Origin: an uncultured Bacteroidota bacterium
Lineage (GTDB): Bacteria; Bacteroidota; Bacteroidia; Bacteroidales; P3
Assembly: GCA_902762805.1 (NCBI GenBank)
Contig: CACWPQ010000019.1
Location: 1 to 58,257 of the forward strand
DNA length: 58,257 nt
Direction of reading: 5' to 3'
Part shown: in pieces, positions 44,769 through 52,767 of the stretch
How the letters are laid out: each line of letters starts with the position of its first letter
Numbering within the stretch: position 1 is the first letter of the stretch
Translations under genes and position numbers: made by a program
Notes under the pieces: generated by a model
What the model was told of the DNA's origin: nothing
The model's database searches: none
Seen by the model: the letters and a program-made list of their open reading frames with translations, nothing else

Positions 44769-45749
44769 ATGAATACCATTTATAAATTGTTATTCGCAGG
44801 TCTGCTGTGCTTCGCCACGCTGACGGCAACGGCCCAGGGGCCGCAGCCCGACGCCGTGGCCGGTGCCACGCCCGACCAGCCGCGCCACGAGCAGCCCCAC
44901 CACGGCTGCATGACGCATGGCATGGTGGCCCCCGTGGAATTCCAAAGCACCAAGATCTGCTATGCACCCCAGATGGGTGCCTTTGTGGCCATCGACAGCA
45001 TGGAATGCTCCGTGCATCTGGTCAAAATGGTGGACGGCAAACTGGACACTGCCGCCAGCTACCAGACCGACAATATCCACAAACGCCACGACCTCAAGAA
45101 CATACTTCGCCCTGTGAGCGTCAGCGTGTTGGGCAAGTACATCGTGGTATTGGCTTCGGCCGCCAACGATTCTGCCTATGTGGCCCTGCTGGACCAGGAG
45201 ATGAAGCCTGTGGCTCGCCGCGCTTTCAACAGCCCGATGTATGCCATGCACTTCGAGCACGGCCAGATGTTCGTGGTGGGTCGCAACCCGCTCGGCTACG
45301 ACATCAATGTGCTTCCGCTGCGCGGCGGGCTTGAAGAGTTCGAGAGTGGCGAGGCTTTGACCCACCACTACCGCGTGGCCCAGCAGGCCGAGCGCATCAA
45401 ACAGAGCGACCCTGTCGGCGTGGGCCTGACGGCGGTGGCTGTGGCCGTGGTGTTCCTGGCGCTGGTGTGCATAGCGCTTATCCTGCAAGGCTCTGGCAAA
45501 CTGCTGATGGGCATGGAGGACAAGGAGCAGAAGGAGAAGAAGCAGTCGAAGGTGAAACCCGTGGCCGAGGGTTCGTCGGCAGCCAGCAACGAGCTGTATG
45601 CCGCCATAGCCGCGGCGGTGCACCTCTACAACGACGAGCTGCACGACGAGGAAGAGACCGTGATTACCATCCAGAAGGTGGAGCGCGAGTGGACGCCTTG
45701 GAATGCCAAGTATTATAATATGAATCATTATTTTAACAACAAGAAGTAA
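44769..45749 (+). CDS. Decarboxylase delta subunit-like (OadG family) with periplasmic extension
   Basis: 326 residues. Signal peptide 1-23. A long periplasmic part (about 24-215) begins with a His/Met/Cys stretch, RHEQPHHGCMTHGMVAP, then beta-propeller-like strands (YIVVLASAANDSAYVALLDQ). A single membrane span (about 219-242, VGLTAVAVAVVFLALVCIAL) and a cytoplasmic OadG-type tail follow, containing ELYAAIAAAVHLYNDELHDE and ending VEREWTPWNAKYYNMN. In sodium pumps, delta/gamma holds the alpha and beta subunits together. The periplasmic part is not found in classical OadG and its role is unknown. Confidence 0.8.
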   Translation: MNTIYKLLFAGLLCFATLTATAQGPQPDAVAGATPDQPRHEQPHHGCMTHGMVAPVEFQSTKICYAPQMGAFVAIDSMECSVHLVKMVDGKLDTAASYQTDNIHKRHDLKNILRPVSVSVLGKYIVVLASAANDSAYVALLDQEMKPVARRAFNSPMYAMHFEHGQMFVVGRNPLGYDINVLPLRGGLEEFESGEALTHHYRVAQQAERIKQSDPVGVGLTAVAVAVVFLALVCIALILQGSGKLLMGMEDKEQKEKKQSKVKPVAEGSSAASNELYAAIAAAVHLYNDELHDEEETVITIQKVEREWTPWNAKYYNMNHYFNNKK

Positions 45750-45752
45750 GCA

Positions 45753-46184
45753 ATGAAGACCTATAAGCTCAAGATAAACGGCAACGACTACAATGTGGAA
45801 ATCAACGAAGTCGAGGGCCAGGAGATCAAAATGAACGTGAACGGCATGCCGTATGCCGTCACGGTGGACCAGGAAATGAAGCCGACGAAGAAGACGGTAG
45901 TGACGAGCGCCGCGCAGCCGCGCGTGGCTCCTGCCGCCGGCGGCTCGGTGCAGAAGTCGAATGCCGCGGCCGGCACCAAGGTGCAGGCTCCGCTGCCGGG
46001 CACCATTTTGGACGTGTTCGTCAACGTGGGCGACGCGGTGAAGAGCGGCCAGACGGTGGTGCTGCTGGAGGCCATGAAGATGGAGAACAACATCGAGGCC
46101 GACTGCGACGGCACCGTCAAGGAGGTGAAAGTCCGCAAGGGCGACAGCGTCCTCGAGGGCGATGTACTGGTTGTGATTGGATAA
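45753..46184 (+). CDS. Biotin carboxyl carrier subunit of methylmalonyl-CoA decarboxylase
   Basis: 143 residues. The N-terminal part (1-60) has a short beta domain; an Ala/Pro linker leads to a biotinyl domain (about 70-143) with the biotin Lys in EAMKMENN and the usual GDAVKSGQTVVLLEAMKMEN and GDSVLEGDVLVVIG strands. It carries CO2 from the carboxyltransferase to the membrane beta subunit. It overlaps neither neighbour and is 3 nt after the delta gene stop. Confidence 0.93.
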   Translation: MKTYKLKINGNDYNVEINEVEGQEIKMNVNGMPYAVTVDQEMKPTKKTVVTSAAQPRVAPAAGGSVQKSNAAAGTKVQAPLPGTILDVFVNVGDAVKSGQTVVLLEAMKMENNIEADCDGTVKEVKVRKGDSVLEGDVLVVIG

Positions 46185-46203
46185 CTCTGAAACACTGTAG
46201 ACA

Positions 46204-47373
46204 ATGATTAGTTTAGCAACAGGTGGCTTCATGGAGTTCATGTCGACGCAGTTGGTGCAGTTCTTGGAATACACCGGCTTCGCCAACGTGACCTGGGGCC
46301 ATATAGCCATGATTTTGATTGGCTTGGTGTTCATCTTCCTGGGCATCAAGTATGAGTTTGAACCGCTGCTGCTGGTGCCTATCGGATTCGGTATGCTGAT
46401 CGGCAACATCCCGTTTTACCCGGGGTTGAAGATAGGTATCTACGAGCAGAACTCGGTGCTTAACATCCTGTACCACGGTGTGCAGAACGGATGGTATCCA
46501 CCGTTGATATTCCTAGGCATAGGCGCGATGACGGATTTCTCGGCGCTGCTGTCGAACCCGAAGCTGATGCTGGTGGGTGCGGCGGCGCAGGTGGGCATCT
46601 TCGCGGCCTATATGGGTGCCTTGGCGCTGGGTTTCCAGCCGAACGAGGCAGGTGCCATCGGCATCATCGGCGGCGCCGACGGCCCGACGGCCATCTTCCT
46701 CTCGTCGCAGCTGGCGCCGGAGCTGATGGGTGCCATCGCCGTGTCGGCCTATAGCTACATGGCCCTTGTGCCCGTCATCCAGCCGCCTATCATGCGCCTG
46801 ATGACCACCAAGAAGGAGCGCACCATCCGCATGAAGCCGCCACGCAAAGTGTCGAAGCTGGAGAAGATCACCTTCCCCATCATCGGTCTGCTGTTCTGCG
46901 CCTTCATAGTGCCCAGCGGCCTGCCGCTGCTCGGCATGCTGTTCTTCGGCAATCTGCTGAAGGAGTGCGGCGTGACGAAGCGCCTTTCCGACGTGGCCTC
47001 CAACGGTATCGTCAACGTGTGCACGCTGCTTATCGGCATCACCGTGGGTGCTTCGACCCAGGCTTCGGTGTTCCTCACCGGCAAGTCGGTGCTGATTTTT
47101 GCGCTGGGCGCGGGAAGTTTCATTGTGGCCACCTTCTGCGGCGTGCTCTTTGTGAAGGGCATGAACCTCTTCCTGAAGGAGGGCAACAAGATCAACCCGC
47201 TGATTGGCAACTCGGGCGTGAGCGCGGTTCCCGACGCCGCCCGTGTGTCGAACAACGTGGGCCTGGAGTACGACAAGACCAACTACCTGCTGCAGCACGC
47301 CATGGGGCCCAATGTGGCCGGCGTGGTGGGCTCGGCGGTGGCTGCCGGTATCCTGCTGGCCTTCTTGCACTAA
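46204..47373 (+). CDS. Sodium-ion-translocating decarboxylase beta subunit
   Basis: 389 residues, about 9-11 hydrophobic segments. OadB/MmdB signatures: FEPLLLVPIGFGMLIGN near 60, GIGAMTDFSALLSNPKL near 104, GAIGIIGGADGPTAIFLSSQ near 154-173 (site with the Asp needed for Na+ movement), and GNSGVSAVPDAARVSNNVG near 337. It decarboxylates carboxybiotin and exports Na+ across the inner membrane. Last gene of the operon, closed by a strong bidirectional terminator. Confidence 0.95.
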   Translation: MISLATGGFMEFMSTQLVQFLEYTGFANVTWGHIAMILIGLVFIFLGIKYEFEPLLLVPIGFGMLIGNIPFYPGLKIGIYEQNSVLNILYHGVQNGWYPPLIFLGIGAMTDFSALLSNPKLMLVGAAAQVGIFAAYMGALALGFQPNEAGAIGIIGGADGPTAIFLSSQLAPELMGAIAVSAYSYMALVPVIQPPIMRLMTTKKERTIRMKPPRKVSKLEKITFPIIGLLFCAFIVPSGLPLLGMLFFGNLLKECGVTKRLSDVASNGIVNVCTLLIGITVGASTQASVFLTGKSVLIFALGAGSFIVATFCGVLFVKGMNLFLKEGNKINPLIGNSGVSAVPDAARVSNNVGLEYDKTNYLLQHAMGPNVAGVVGSAVAAGILLAFLH

Positions 47374-47385
47374 GCCTTGCAATAC

Positions 47386-47430
47386 AACGGCGAGGCCCCT
47401 GCCGGATGGCAGGGGCCTCGCCGTTTTTTG
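47386..47430. terminator. Bidirectional terminator
   Basis: An 18-bp perfect stem (AACGGCGAGGCCCCTGCC with its complement), 4-nt loop, and a T6 run on the right. It ends the decarboxylase operon and the convergent lipoprotein gene. Confidence 0.92.
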
Positions 47431-47445
47431 TGCCGTCGGAGCGGC

Positions 47446-47889
47446 TTAATTCAGCAGTTGCACCATGGGCATTATCGAGCCCACGGCTTCGGTCTTCTGC
47501 GATGTTGAGCTGGTGGAGCTGACGTTGGCCAGTCCGTTGGCGGCGAGCAGTGCGTCGATGATGGCGTTGGAGTTGTTCTTGGTAATCAATCCTGCGCCGG
47601 CCATGACGAGGCCGTTGCCGAAGGCCTTGCGGTAGGCCTTGTCGTCTTTGTTCTGTTTGATCTGGGTGTAGGCCGTGGCCAGCGAGAGTGCGTAGCCGAG
47701 ATTGGCGGGGTCGGACAGGGAGATGGTGCCGGTGGACTTGTAGGAGTTGTAGAGGCCGAGGAGGGCGCTGCCGCAGGTTTGACCGGTGGTCTGGGCGATG
47801 GCATTGGCGCCGGCGCCGGACTGGAGGAGGCTACACGAGGCCAGTGTCAGCGTGGCCACACACATAAGGATGATACCTAAACGTTTCAT
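47446..47889 (-). CDS. Hypothetical lipoprotein
   Basis: 147 residues from ATG 47889 (MKRLGIILMCVATLTLASCS); the longer frame has no support. Lipobox LASC with Cys. The mature part is helical and Ala/Ser/Gly-rich, with a cluster of Tyr/Lys (IKQNKDDKAYRKAFGNG) and a Ser/Thr-rich end. I recognise no family; its layout resembles DUF4197-like lipoproteins only weakly. Single leftward gene convergent with the decarboxylase operon. Confidence 0.7.
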   Translation of the reverse strand: MKRLGIILMCVATLTLASCSLLQSGAGANAIAQTTGQTCGSALLGLYNSYKSTGTISLSDPANLGYALSLATAYTQIKQNKDDKAYRKAFGNGLVMAGAGLITKNNSNAIIDALLAANGLANVSSTSSTSQKTEAVGSIMPMVQLLN

Positions 47890-47931
47890 AGTTACTTTTT
47901 TATTAATGATACATGTTGTTTTTTGGTGGTG

Positions 47932-47939
47932 CAAAAGTA
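47932..47939 (-). promoter_or_regulatory. -7 element for the lipoprotein gene
   Basis: TACTTTTG on the minus strand, followed by CACCACC, 43 nt upstream of the ATG at 47889. Confidence 0.5.
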
Positions 47940-47977
47940 CAAACAAATTTGCATACGGAAAAAAAATTTAGATTTTT

Positions 47978-48577
47978 TTAGATTTGGTAAAGAAGAAAGC
48001 CCGCGGTGCCAGAGAGGAGGATAAGTAGGATGGGGGAGGAGAGAAATTTGAATTTAGGATTACGTATTTTGAAGTAGCTGAAAGTGAAGACGACAGCAAA
48101 GATGATAGTGGATGATATGAAATGGCGGTTGAATGAGGGTGTACCAAAAGTTTCGATTGTAAGTAGTTGGAGTGCGGCGGCGGCAATAAGACCGACGATG
48201 GCCATGCGTAGCACACGCATTGTGTAGGCTACGCGGGGATTGTCTTTGTGGTGCATGAGGAAGCGGCAGACGAGGAGCATCAAAATGATTGGCAGTAAGA
48301 TGACGGCCAGCGAGGCAAGGAGCGAAGCACCTACAGCGGCAACGGTGGGGTAGCCGGCGTTGAGGGCGGCAGTATAGCCGGCATAGGTGGCGGTGTTGAT
48401 GCCAATGGGACCGGGGGTCATCTGGCTGATAGCCAACACATCGGTGAATTCCTGCGATGTCATCCACTGGTGGTGTACAACTACTTCATCTTGTATCAGA
48501 GCTACCATCGAGTAGCCGCCGCCAAAGGTGAAAATACCAATGAGGAGGAAGGTGTAGAGGAGTTCGAAGAATATCAT
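47978..48577 (-). CDS. Chromate transporter family protein, second half-size gene
   Basis: 199 residues, about six membrane segments. The opening FFELLYTFLLIGIFTFGGGY and the block ISQMTPGPIGINTATYAGY are ChrA (CHR) motifs. Half-size CHR proteins work as pairs encoded side by side; the partner is the gene upstream at 48612. Despite the name, substrate in anaerobes is often unclear. Code is AT-richer towards the C-terminus. Very short spacer (34 nt) to the partner suggests a shared transcript. Confidence 0.85.
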   Translation of the reverse strand: MIFFELLYTFLLIGIFTFGGGYSMVALIQDEVVVHHQWMTSQEFTDVLAISQMTPGPIGINTATYAGYTAALNAGYPTVAAVGASLLASLAVILLPIILMLLVCRFLMHHKDNPRVAYTMRVLRMAIVGLIAAAALQLLTIETFGTPSFNRHFISSTIIFAVVFTFSYFKIRNPKFKFLSSPILLILLSGTAGFLLYQI

Positions 48578-48611
48578 TTTTCTGGCAATTATATGGTTTG
48601 GAGTCTACGCG

Positions 48612-49151
48612 TCAAGAAGAGTGTTTCAGGTGGCCATAAAGGAAGCCACCTGCGATGGCAATTAGTATTACTAGGATGGGACTGACACCCAGGAGCCATA
48701 TCAAGAGGGCGGCCAACACTGGGATCCATAGTGTGCGCCAAGTGATACCAGATGAGCGAGCGAGGGTGAAAACAGGTGCGGCAATTAGTGCCACAACGGC
48801 TGGACGGATACCCATGAAGATATGCTCGAGGGTGGGGTGGTGGCTGTATTGGCGGAGGAGGGTGGCGAAGAGGAGGATAATGGCGACAGGCATGAGGATA
48901 TTGCCCAGGGTGGCGACGAGGCTGCCTGCCACACCGCGCAGGCGGTAGCCAACTTGGGTGGCCATGTTGACGGCAAAAACGCCTGGCATGGCCTGAGCGA
49001 GGGCTACGATGTCAAGAAAAGTCACCTCGTCCATCCAGCGACGCCGCTCCACCACTTCACGTTGCATCAGGGGTATCATGGCATAACCACCACCGATGGT
49101 GAAAGTGCCTACGCGAAAAAAAGTTGCAAACAGTTCACAATATTTAACCAT
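48612..49151 (-). CDS. Chromate transporter family protein, first half-size gene
   Basis: 179 residues with about five to six membrane segments. CHR motifs: FFRVGTFTIGGGYAMIPLMQ, VALAQAMPGVFAVNMATQVG. It is the first gene of the pair with 47978-48577, inner-membrane. It is divergent from terC, with only about 55 nt between the two start codons, so promoters must overlap there, but no clear TAnnTTTG element is visible. Confidence 0.85.
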   Translation of the reverse strand: MVKYCELFATFFRVGTFTIGGGYAMIPLMQREVVERRRWMDEVTFLDIVALAQAMPGVFAVNMATQVGYRLRGVAGSLVATLGNILMPVAIILLFATLLRQYSHHPTLEHIFMGIRPAVVALIAAPVFTLARSSGITWRTLWIPVLAALLIWLLGVSPILVILIAIAGGFLYGHLKHSS

Positions 49152-49206
49152 GAGATGCGTTATCGGAGATTGTCAAAATAACTGAAAACGATTAAAGATA
49201 TTGTAT

Positions 49207-50172
49207 ATGAATACATTGTTTTTTACACTTTTCATGACGTTTGTAGTCGTGATGCTTGTGCTTGACCTCTTTGTTTTTCACAAAAAAGACCATGTTGTCA
49301 GCGTAAAAGAGGCCTCCCTGTGGACGTTTTTTTGGGTTGGCATGGCGATGGGCTTTGCGGTGCTGATTTATTTCTTCGGCGACTGGATGATACCGCCGAC
49401 CGATGCCACGATGGATGTTGCCGCGTGGCGCTCGGAGATGGTGCAGGAGTTCCTGGCGGGCTACTTCCTCGAAGAGAGCCTTTCAATCGACAATATTTTC
49501 GTGATGATTATGATTTTTGTGTCATTTGGCATCAAAAAGGAATACTACCACCGCGTACTTTTCTGGGGTATTTTTGGGGCCATCGTGATGCGTTTCATAT
49601 TCATTTTTGCCTTGGGAGCACTGGTGACCAAGTTCGCTTGGCTGCTTGCGGTGTTTGGTTTGATACTGATTTACAGCGGTGTGAAGATGTTTCGCGACAA
49701 GGGTGACGAGCATATCGACACGGCCAACCACCCCGTGGTACGCTTTGCTTCCAAATATTTTCCCGTGACGACGGAAAGCCACGGGCATGATTTCTTCCAC
49801 GCCGGAAAGATGACACCGCTGTTTCTGGTGCTGCTAGTGATTGAGTTTTCGGATATTATCTTCGCCGTAGACAGTATTCCTGCTGTGTTTTCTGTTACAC
49901 AGAACCCCGTTATTGTTTATACTTCCAACATCTTCGCCATCATGGGTTTGCGCTCGCTTTTCTTCCTGCTGAGCGACGTGTCAGACCGCTTCTGGCTGTT
50001 GCATTACGGCCTTGGTGCACTGCTCTGCTTTATCGGGGTAAAGATGATTGGCGCCACCTTTTTCCACTGGCATATCCCGACGCTGGTTTCTCTTGCCGTC
50101 ATCTTGGGTATCCTGGTGGTAAGTGTGGTGTTCTCGATGGTGATAAAAAAGCCTGCTTCTAGAAAGGTTTGA
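49207..50172 (+). CDS. TerC family membrane protein
   Basis: 321 residues from ATG 49207 (MNTLFFTLFMTFVVVMLVLD); the 6-nt-longer reading starts with TTG. About nine membrane segments. TerC hallmarks: YFLEESLSIDNIFVMIMIF (near 88-106) with acidic residues in the membrane and VIEFSDIIFAVDSIPAVF (near 206). This group (TerC/Alx) is linked to metal, especially Mn2+, export and stress. No yybP-ykoY riboswitch fold could be recognised in the 50-nt upstream gap. Convergent with adk. Confidence 0.9.
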   Translation: MNTLFFTLFMTFVVVMLVLDLFVFHKKDHVVSVKEASLWTFFWVGMAMGFAVLIYFFGDWMIPPTDATMDVAAWRSEMVQEFLAGYFLEESLSIDNIFVMIMIFVSFGIKKEYYHRVLFWGIFGAIVMRFIFIFALGALVTKFAWLLAVFGLILIYSGVKMFRDKGDEHIDTANHPVVRFASKYFPVTTESHGHDFFHAGKMTPLFLVLLVIEFSDIIFAVDSIPAVFSVTQNPVIVYTSNIFAIMGLRSLFFLLSDVSDRFWLLHYGLGALLCFIGVKMIGATFFHWHIPTLVSLAVILGILVVSVVFSMVIKKPASRKV

Positions 50173-50216
50173 AATTTATGGATGTTTTATTTTAAAACAT
50201 TTTAGGCATAAATCTC

Positions 50217-50249
50217 TTGCAAGGTTCCATTTTTTTTTGCGTATCTTTG
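50217..50249 (+). promoter_or_regulatory. Promoter-like element facing the 3' end of adk
   Basis: TTG at 50217-50219 and TATCTTTG at 50242-50249, 22-nt spacer, on the plus strand. No plus-strand gene follows; transcription would run antisense into adk. Confidence 0.4.
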
Positions 50250-50270
50250 CAGGGGCAAACAGGCGTAAGG

Positions 50271-50912
50271 TTAGGAGCGGAGAGCACGGTCGATTACACG
50301 GCAGATGCGGTTGTTGGTTTGGGATATTTCGCCGCTGCCGTCGATGGTGGTGAGGCGGCCGGAGAGGCGGTAGTAGTCGAGCACGGGCTGGGTCTGCCGG
50401 TCGTAGAGGTCGAGTCGGTGGCGGATGACCTCTTCGGTGTCGTCGCTGCGGCCGCTGATGGCGGCGCGCTCGTGGATGCGGCGGATGAGTTCGTCGCGCG
50501 GCACGTCGATAGCGATGATGAGGTCTATGTTGCGTTTGAGGCGTCGGGTGACGAATTCGAGGGTTTGGGCCTGCTGCACGGTGCGTGGGAAGCCATCGAT
50601 GATGCAGCCTTCGGGGCGGTGGGAGGGCCCTTTGCGGGCCACATCCCACGGATCCTCCTGCGCGTCGGGGTTGGGAAGGGTGGAGCGCTGCTGGAGGGCA
50701 CGGTGGAGGAGCTGGACGACGATGTCGTCGCCGACGAGGTCGCCGCGGTCCATGATGGCTTTGGCGCGCAGGCCGATGGGGGTCTGGAGGCGGACTTCCT
50801 GGCGCAGCAGGTCGCCGGTGGAGATGTGAAGGAAGTCGTACTTCTCGGCCAGCAGTGTGGCTTGTGTGCCTTTGCCGGCGCCGGGGGCGCCGAAGATGAC
50901 GATGTTGATCAT
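50271..50912 (-). CDS. adk: Adenylate kinase
   Basis: 213 residues from ATG 50912 (MINIVIFGAPGAGKGTQATL), which overlaps the lytT stop as ATGA; the 12-nt-longer ATG at 50924 is less likely. P-loop GAPGAGKGT (7-15), STGDLLRQEV, GCIIDGFPRTVQQAQTLEF and GRSDDTEEVIRHRL are canonical. It interconverts AMP + ATP and 2 ADP. Short-lid form, but with an unusual stretch of about 25 residues (STLPNPDAQEDPWDVARKGP...) before GCIIDGFPR. It is the last gene of the tolC-to-adk leftward run, an unusual place for this housekeeping gene. Confidence 0.93.
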   Translation of the reverse strand: MINIVIFGAPGAGKGTQATLLAEKYDFLHISTGDLLRQEVRLQTPIGLRAKAIMDRGDLVGDDIVVQLLHRALQQRSTLPNPDAQEDPWDVARKGPSHRPEGCIIDGFPRTVQQAQTLEFVTRRLKRNIDLIIAIDVPRDELIRRIHERAAISGRSDDTEEVIRHRLDLYDRQTQPVLDYYRLSGRLTTIDGSGEISQTNNRICRVIDRALRS

Positions 50913-51652
50913 TTGGTGTACCATTGTTTGAATTCGCTGACGCGTGCTTTGGATATGATAATGCGGTCGGGGGTGGGGACGCAGAGAGTGAGGGCGAGTT
51001 TGGATATGGGCCAGAGGGCTATTTCGCTGATGGCGTGGTGGGCGACGATGTATTGGCGGTTGGCGCGGAAGAAGTGCGAGGGGTCGAGTTGTTCCATGAT
51101 GCTGTCGAGGGGGCGGTCGATGATTTGGTGGTGTCCGTCGAGGAGTATGGCGCGGGTGATTTTGTCTTCGAGGTAGAGGCAGGCGATTTGGTTGATGGGG
51201 ACGGGGATGAGTTTGTCGCGCATGGGGACGAGGAAGTGAGTGCGGTAGTGGTGGAGGGAGCCTGCGAGGGCGGCGAGCTGGGAGGGGGTGGGGGAGGCAA
51301 GGGTGTGGAGTTTGTCGAGGGCGTGCTGGAGGTCGTCGCGGTTGATGGGTTTGAGGAGGTAGTCGATGGAGTTGACTTTGAAGGCTTGGAGGGCGTATTG
51401 GTCGTAGGCGGTGGTGAAGATGATGGGGCAGTGGGGATGTACGTGGTCGAAGATGCGGAAGGAGAGTCCGTCGGCGAGGTGTATGTCGAGGAGTATGAGG
51501 TCGGGGGAGGGTTGTTGCTGGAGGTATTCTATGCTTTCCTCGATGCTTTGGAGTGTGGCGAGGATGTGGGCGTCGGGGAGGAGTTCGGCGACGAGACGTT
51601 GGAGGTGCTGTGCGGCTATGTTTTCGTCTTCGACGATGAGGATGTTTTTCAT
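50909..51652 (-). CDS. LytTR-type response regulator
   Basis: 247 residues. Receiver domain 1-115: acidic pair E8/D9, phospho-acceptor D56 (DLILLDIHLADG), TTAYDQYALQAF and Lys in SIDYLLKPI. LytTR DNA-binding domain about 140-245 (FLVPMRDKLIPVPINQIACL, FFRANRQYIVAHHAI). It should act with the LytS-type kinase encoded upstream. Such regulators bind paired direct repeats spaced about 21 nt; a 21-nt perfect repeat lies ahead of tolC at 57717-57758. Heptad repeats fill the gap to lytS. Confidence 0.93.
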   Translation of the reverse strand: MKNILIVEDENIAAQHLQRLVAELLPDAHILATLQSIEESIEYLQQQPSPDLILLDIHLADGLSFRIFDHVHPHCPIIFTTAYDQYALQAFKVNSIDYLLKPINRDDLQHALDKLHTLASPTPSQLAALAGSLHHYRTHFLVPMRDKLIPVPINQIACLYLEDKITRAILLDGHHQIIDRPLDSIMEQLDPSHFFRANRQYIVAHHAISEIALWPISKLALTLCVPTPDRIIISKARVSEFKQWYTK

Positions 51653-51653
51653 T

Positions 51654-51695
51654 TTTTGAATTCTGATTTCTGAGTTTTGAATTCTGATTTTTGAG
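51654..51695. repeat. Heptanucleotide repeat, six units in a 21-nt dimer
   Basis: TTTTGAA, TTCTGAT, TTCTGAG, then TTTTGAA, TTCTGAT, TTTTGAG: two 21-nt units, each of three heptads, immediately upstream of the lytT ATG on the leftward strand. Confidence 0.88.
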
Positions 51696-51723
51696 TGCCT
51701 ATTCCTAATCCCTCACTCCTCAT

Positions 51724-52767
51724 TCAAATGAGGGGGATTTCTACGGTGAAGGTGGTGTCGTCCCTGGTGATTTTGATGTCTTTCTGGTAGAGGAGTCGGT
51801 AGCGTTGTGCGAGGTTGGTGAGTCCGGTGCCGCCGGTGGTTTGGCTGTCGGCTTTGGGGCGGAGGGGGTTGGAGACGAGGGGGGTGCGGTGGGGGGTGGT
51901 GGAGATGGAGATGGTGAGGGGGTAGCGCTGGGAGACGATGTTGTGTTTGATGGCGTTTTCGACCAGGAGCTGGAGGCTGATGGGGACGACGTGTGTGGAG
52001 AGGAGGTCGTTATCGATGTGTTGTAGCACGTGGAGGTTGTTTCCGTGGCGTATCTGCATCATGTAGATGTAGGATTGTGTGAATTCGAGTTCGTCGGCGA
52101 GGGTGACTTCGGTCTGTTTTTGCATGGAGTAGCGGAAGGTGGCGGCGAGCTGGTGGAGGTATTGGTGGGCGGAGGGGTCGTCGGTACCGATGAGGCCGTC
52201 GAGGGTGTTGAGGGAGTTGAAGAGGAAGTGCGGGGAGAGTTGCTGCTGGAGTGTCTGGTGGCGGATGAGGAGGTTTTCGGACTGGAGCTGTTGGTTTTCG
52301 AGGAGGATGCGCTGGTGTTCGGTGATGTTGTTGATGAGGATGGAGACGAGGAAGGAGATGAGTCCGGCGGCGAGGTTGGCGATGAGGTTGAGGTGGAAGG
52401 GGTTGGATGTGAATCCGATGGGGTCGAGGAGGATTTCGATTTGGTAGCTGGCGAGGGTGAATATGGTGGAGAGGGAGAGGGAGGCGATGAGGCAGAGGGC
52501 TACGCGGTGGGAGGTTTTGAGTGAGAAGCGTAGTATCCAGAAGTTGAGTGGGTAGAGGATGAGGAAGATGAACAGGTTGGCGATGCAGACGTAGAGGGTG
52601 TTGAAGTGGGGTTCGATTTGGAGGTTGGTGCGGGAGGTGGCGCCAAGGACCATGACGATGGAGAGGATGGCGGCGGAGGCGAGGGCTATCCAGAGGGCGC
52701 GTGGCAGGCGGTAGGGCTGGATGTGGATTGTGCCTTGGGGATGGGGTGTCTGTCGGTTCACGGTCAA
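51724..52767 (-). CDS. LytS-type sensor histidine kinase
   Basis: 347 residues. Four membrane spans (about 24-43, 56-77, 88-107, 127-146), a coiled-coil (150-175), then a His_kinase domain: H180 in QQLSPHFLFNSLNTLDGLI and the N box LLVENAIKHN near 267, with HATPase ending TGGTGLTNLAQRYRLLY. The start is taken as TTG 52767, inside the permease stop (TTGA); a GTG 6 nt on is possible. Signal unknown. It should phosphorylate the LytTR regulator next to it. Between the exporter genes and lytT in one operon. Confidence 0.9.
   Translation of the reverse strand: MTVNRQTPHPQGTIHIQPYRLPRALWIALASAAILSIVMVLGATSRTNLQIEPHFNTLYVCIANLFIFLILYPLNFWILRFSLKTSHRVALCLIASLSLSTIFTLASYQIEILLDPIGFTSNPFHLNLIANLAAGLISFLVSILINNITEHQRILLENQQLQSENLLIRHQTLQQQLSPHFLFNSLNTLDGLIGTDDPSAHQYLHQLAATFRYSMQKQTEVTLADELEFTQSYIYMMQIRHGNNLHVLQHIDNDLLSTHVVPISLQLLVENAIKHNIVSQRYPLTISISTTPHRTPLVSNPLRPKADSQTTGGTGLTNLAQRYRLLYQKDIKITRDDTTFTVEIPLI

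Noticed and set aside
49152..49206. yybP-ykoY (manganese) riboswitch ahead of terC
   Set aside because: Such riboswitches often precede terC-type genes, but the gap is only about 55 nt and shows no paired structure of that kind.
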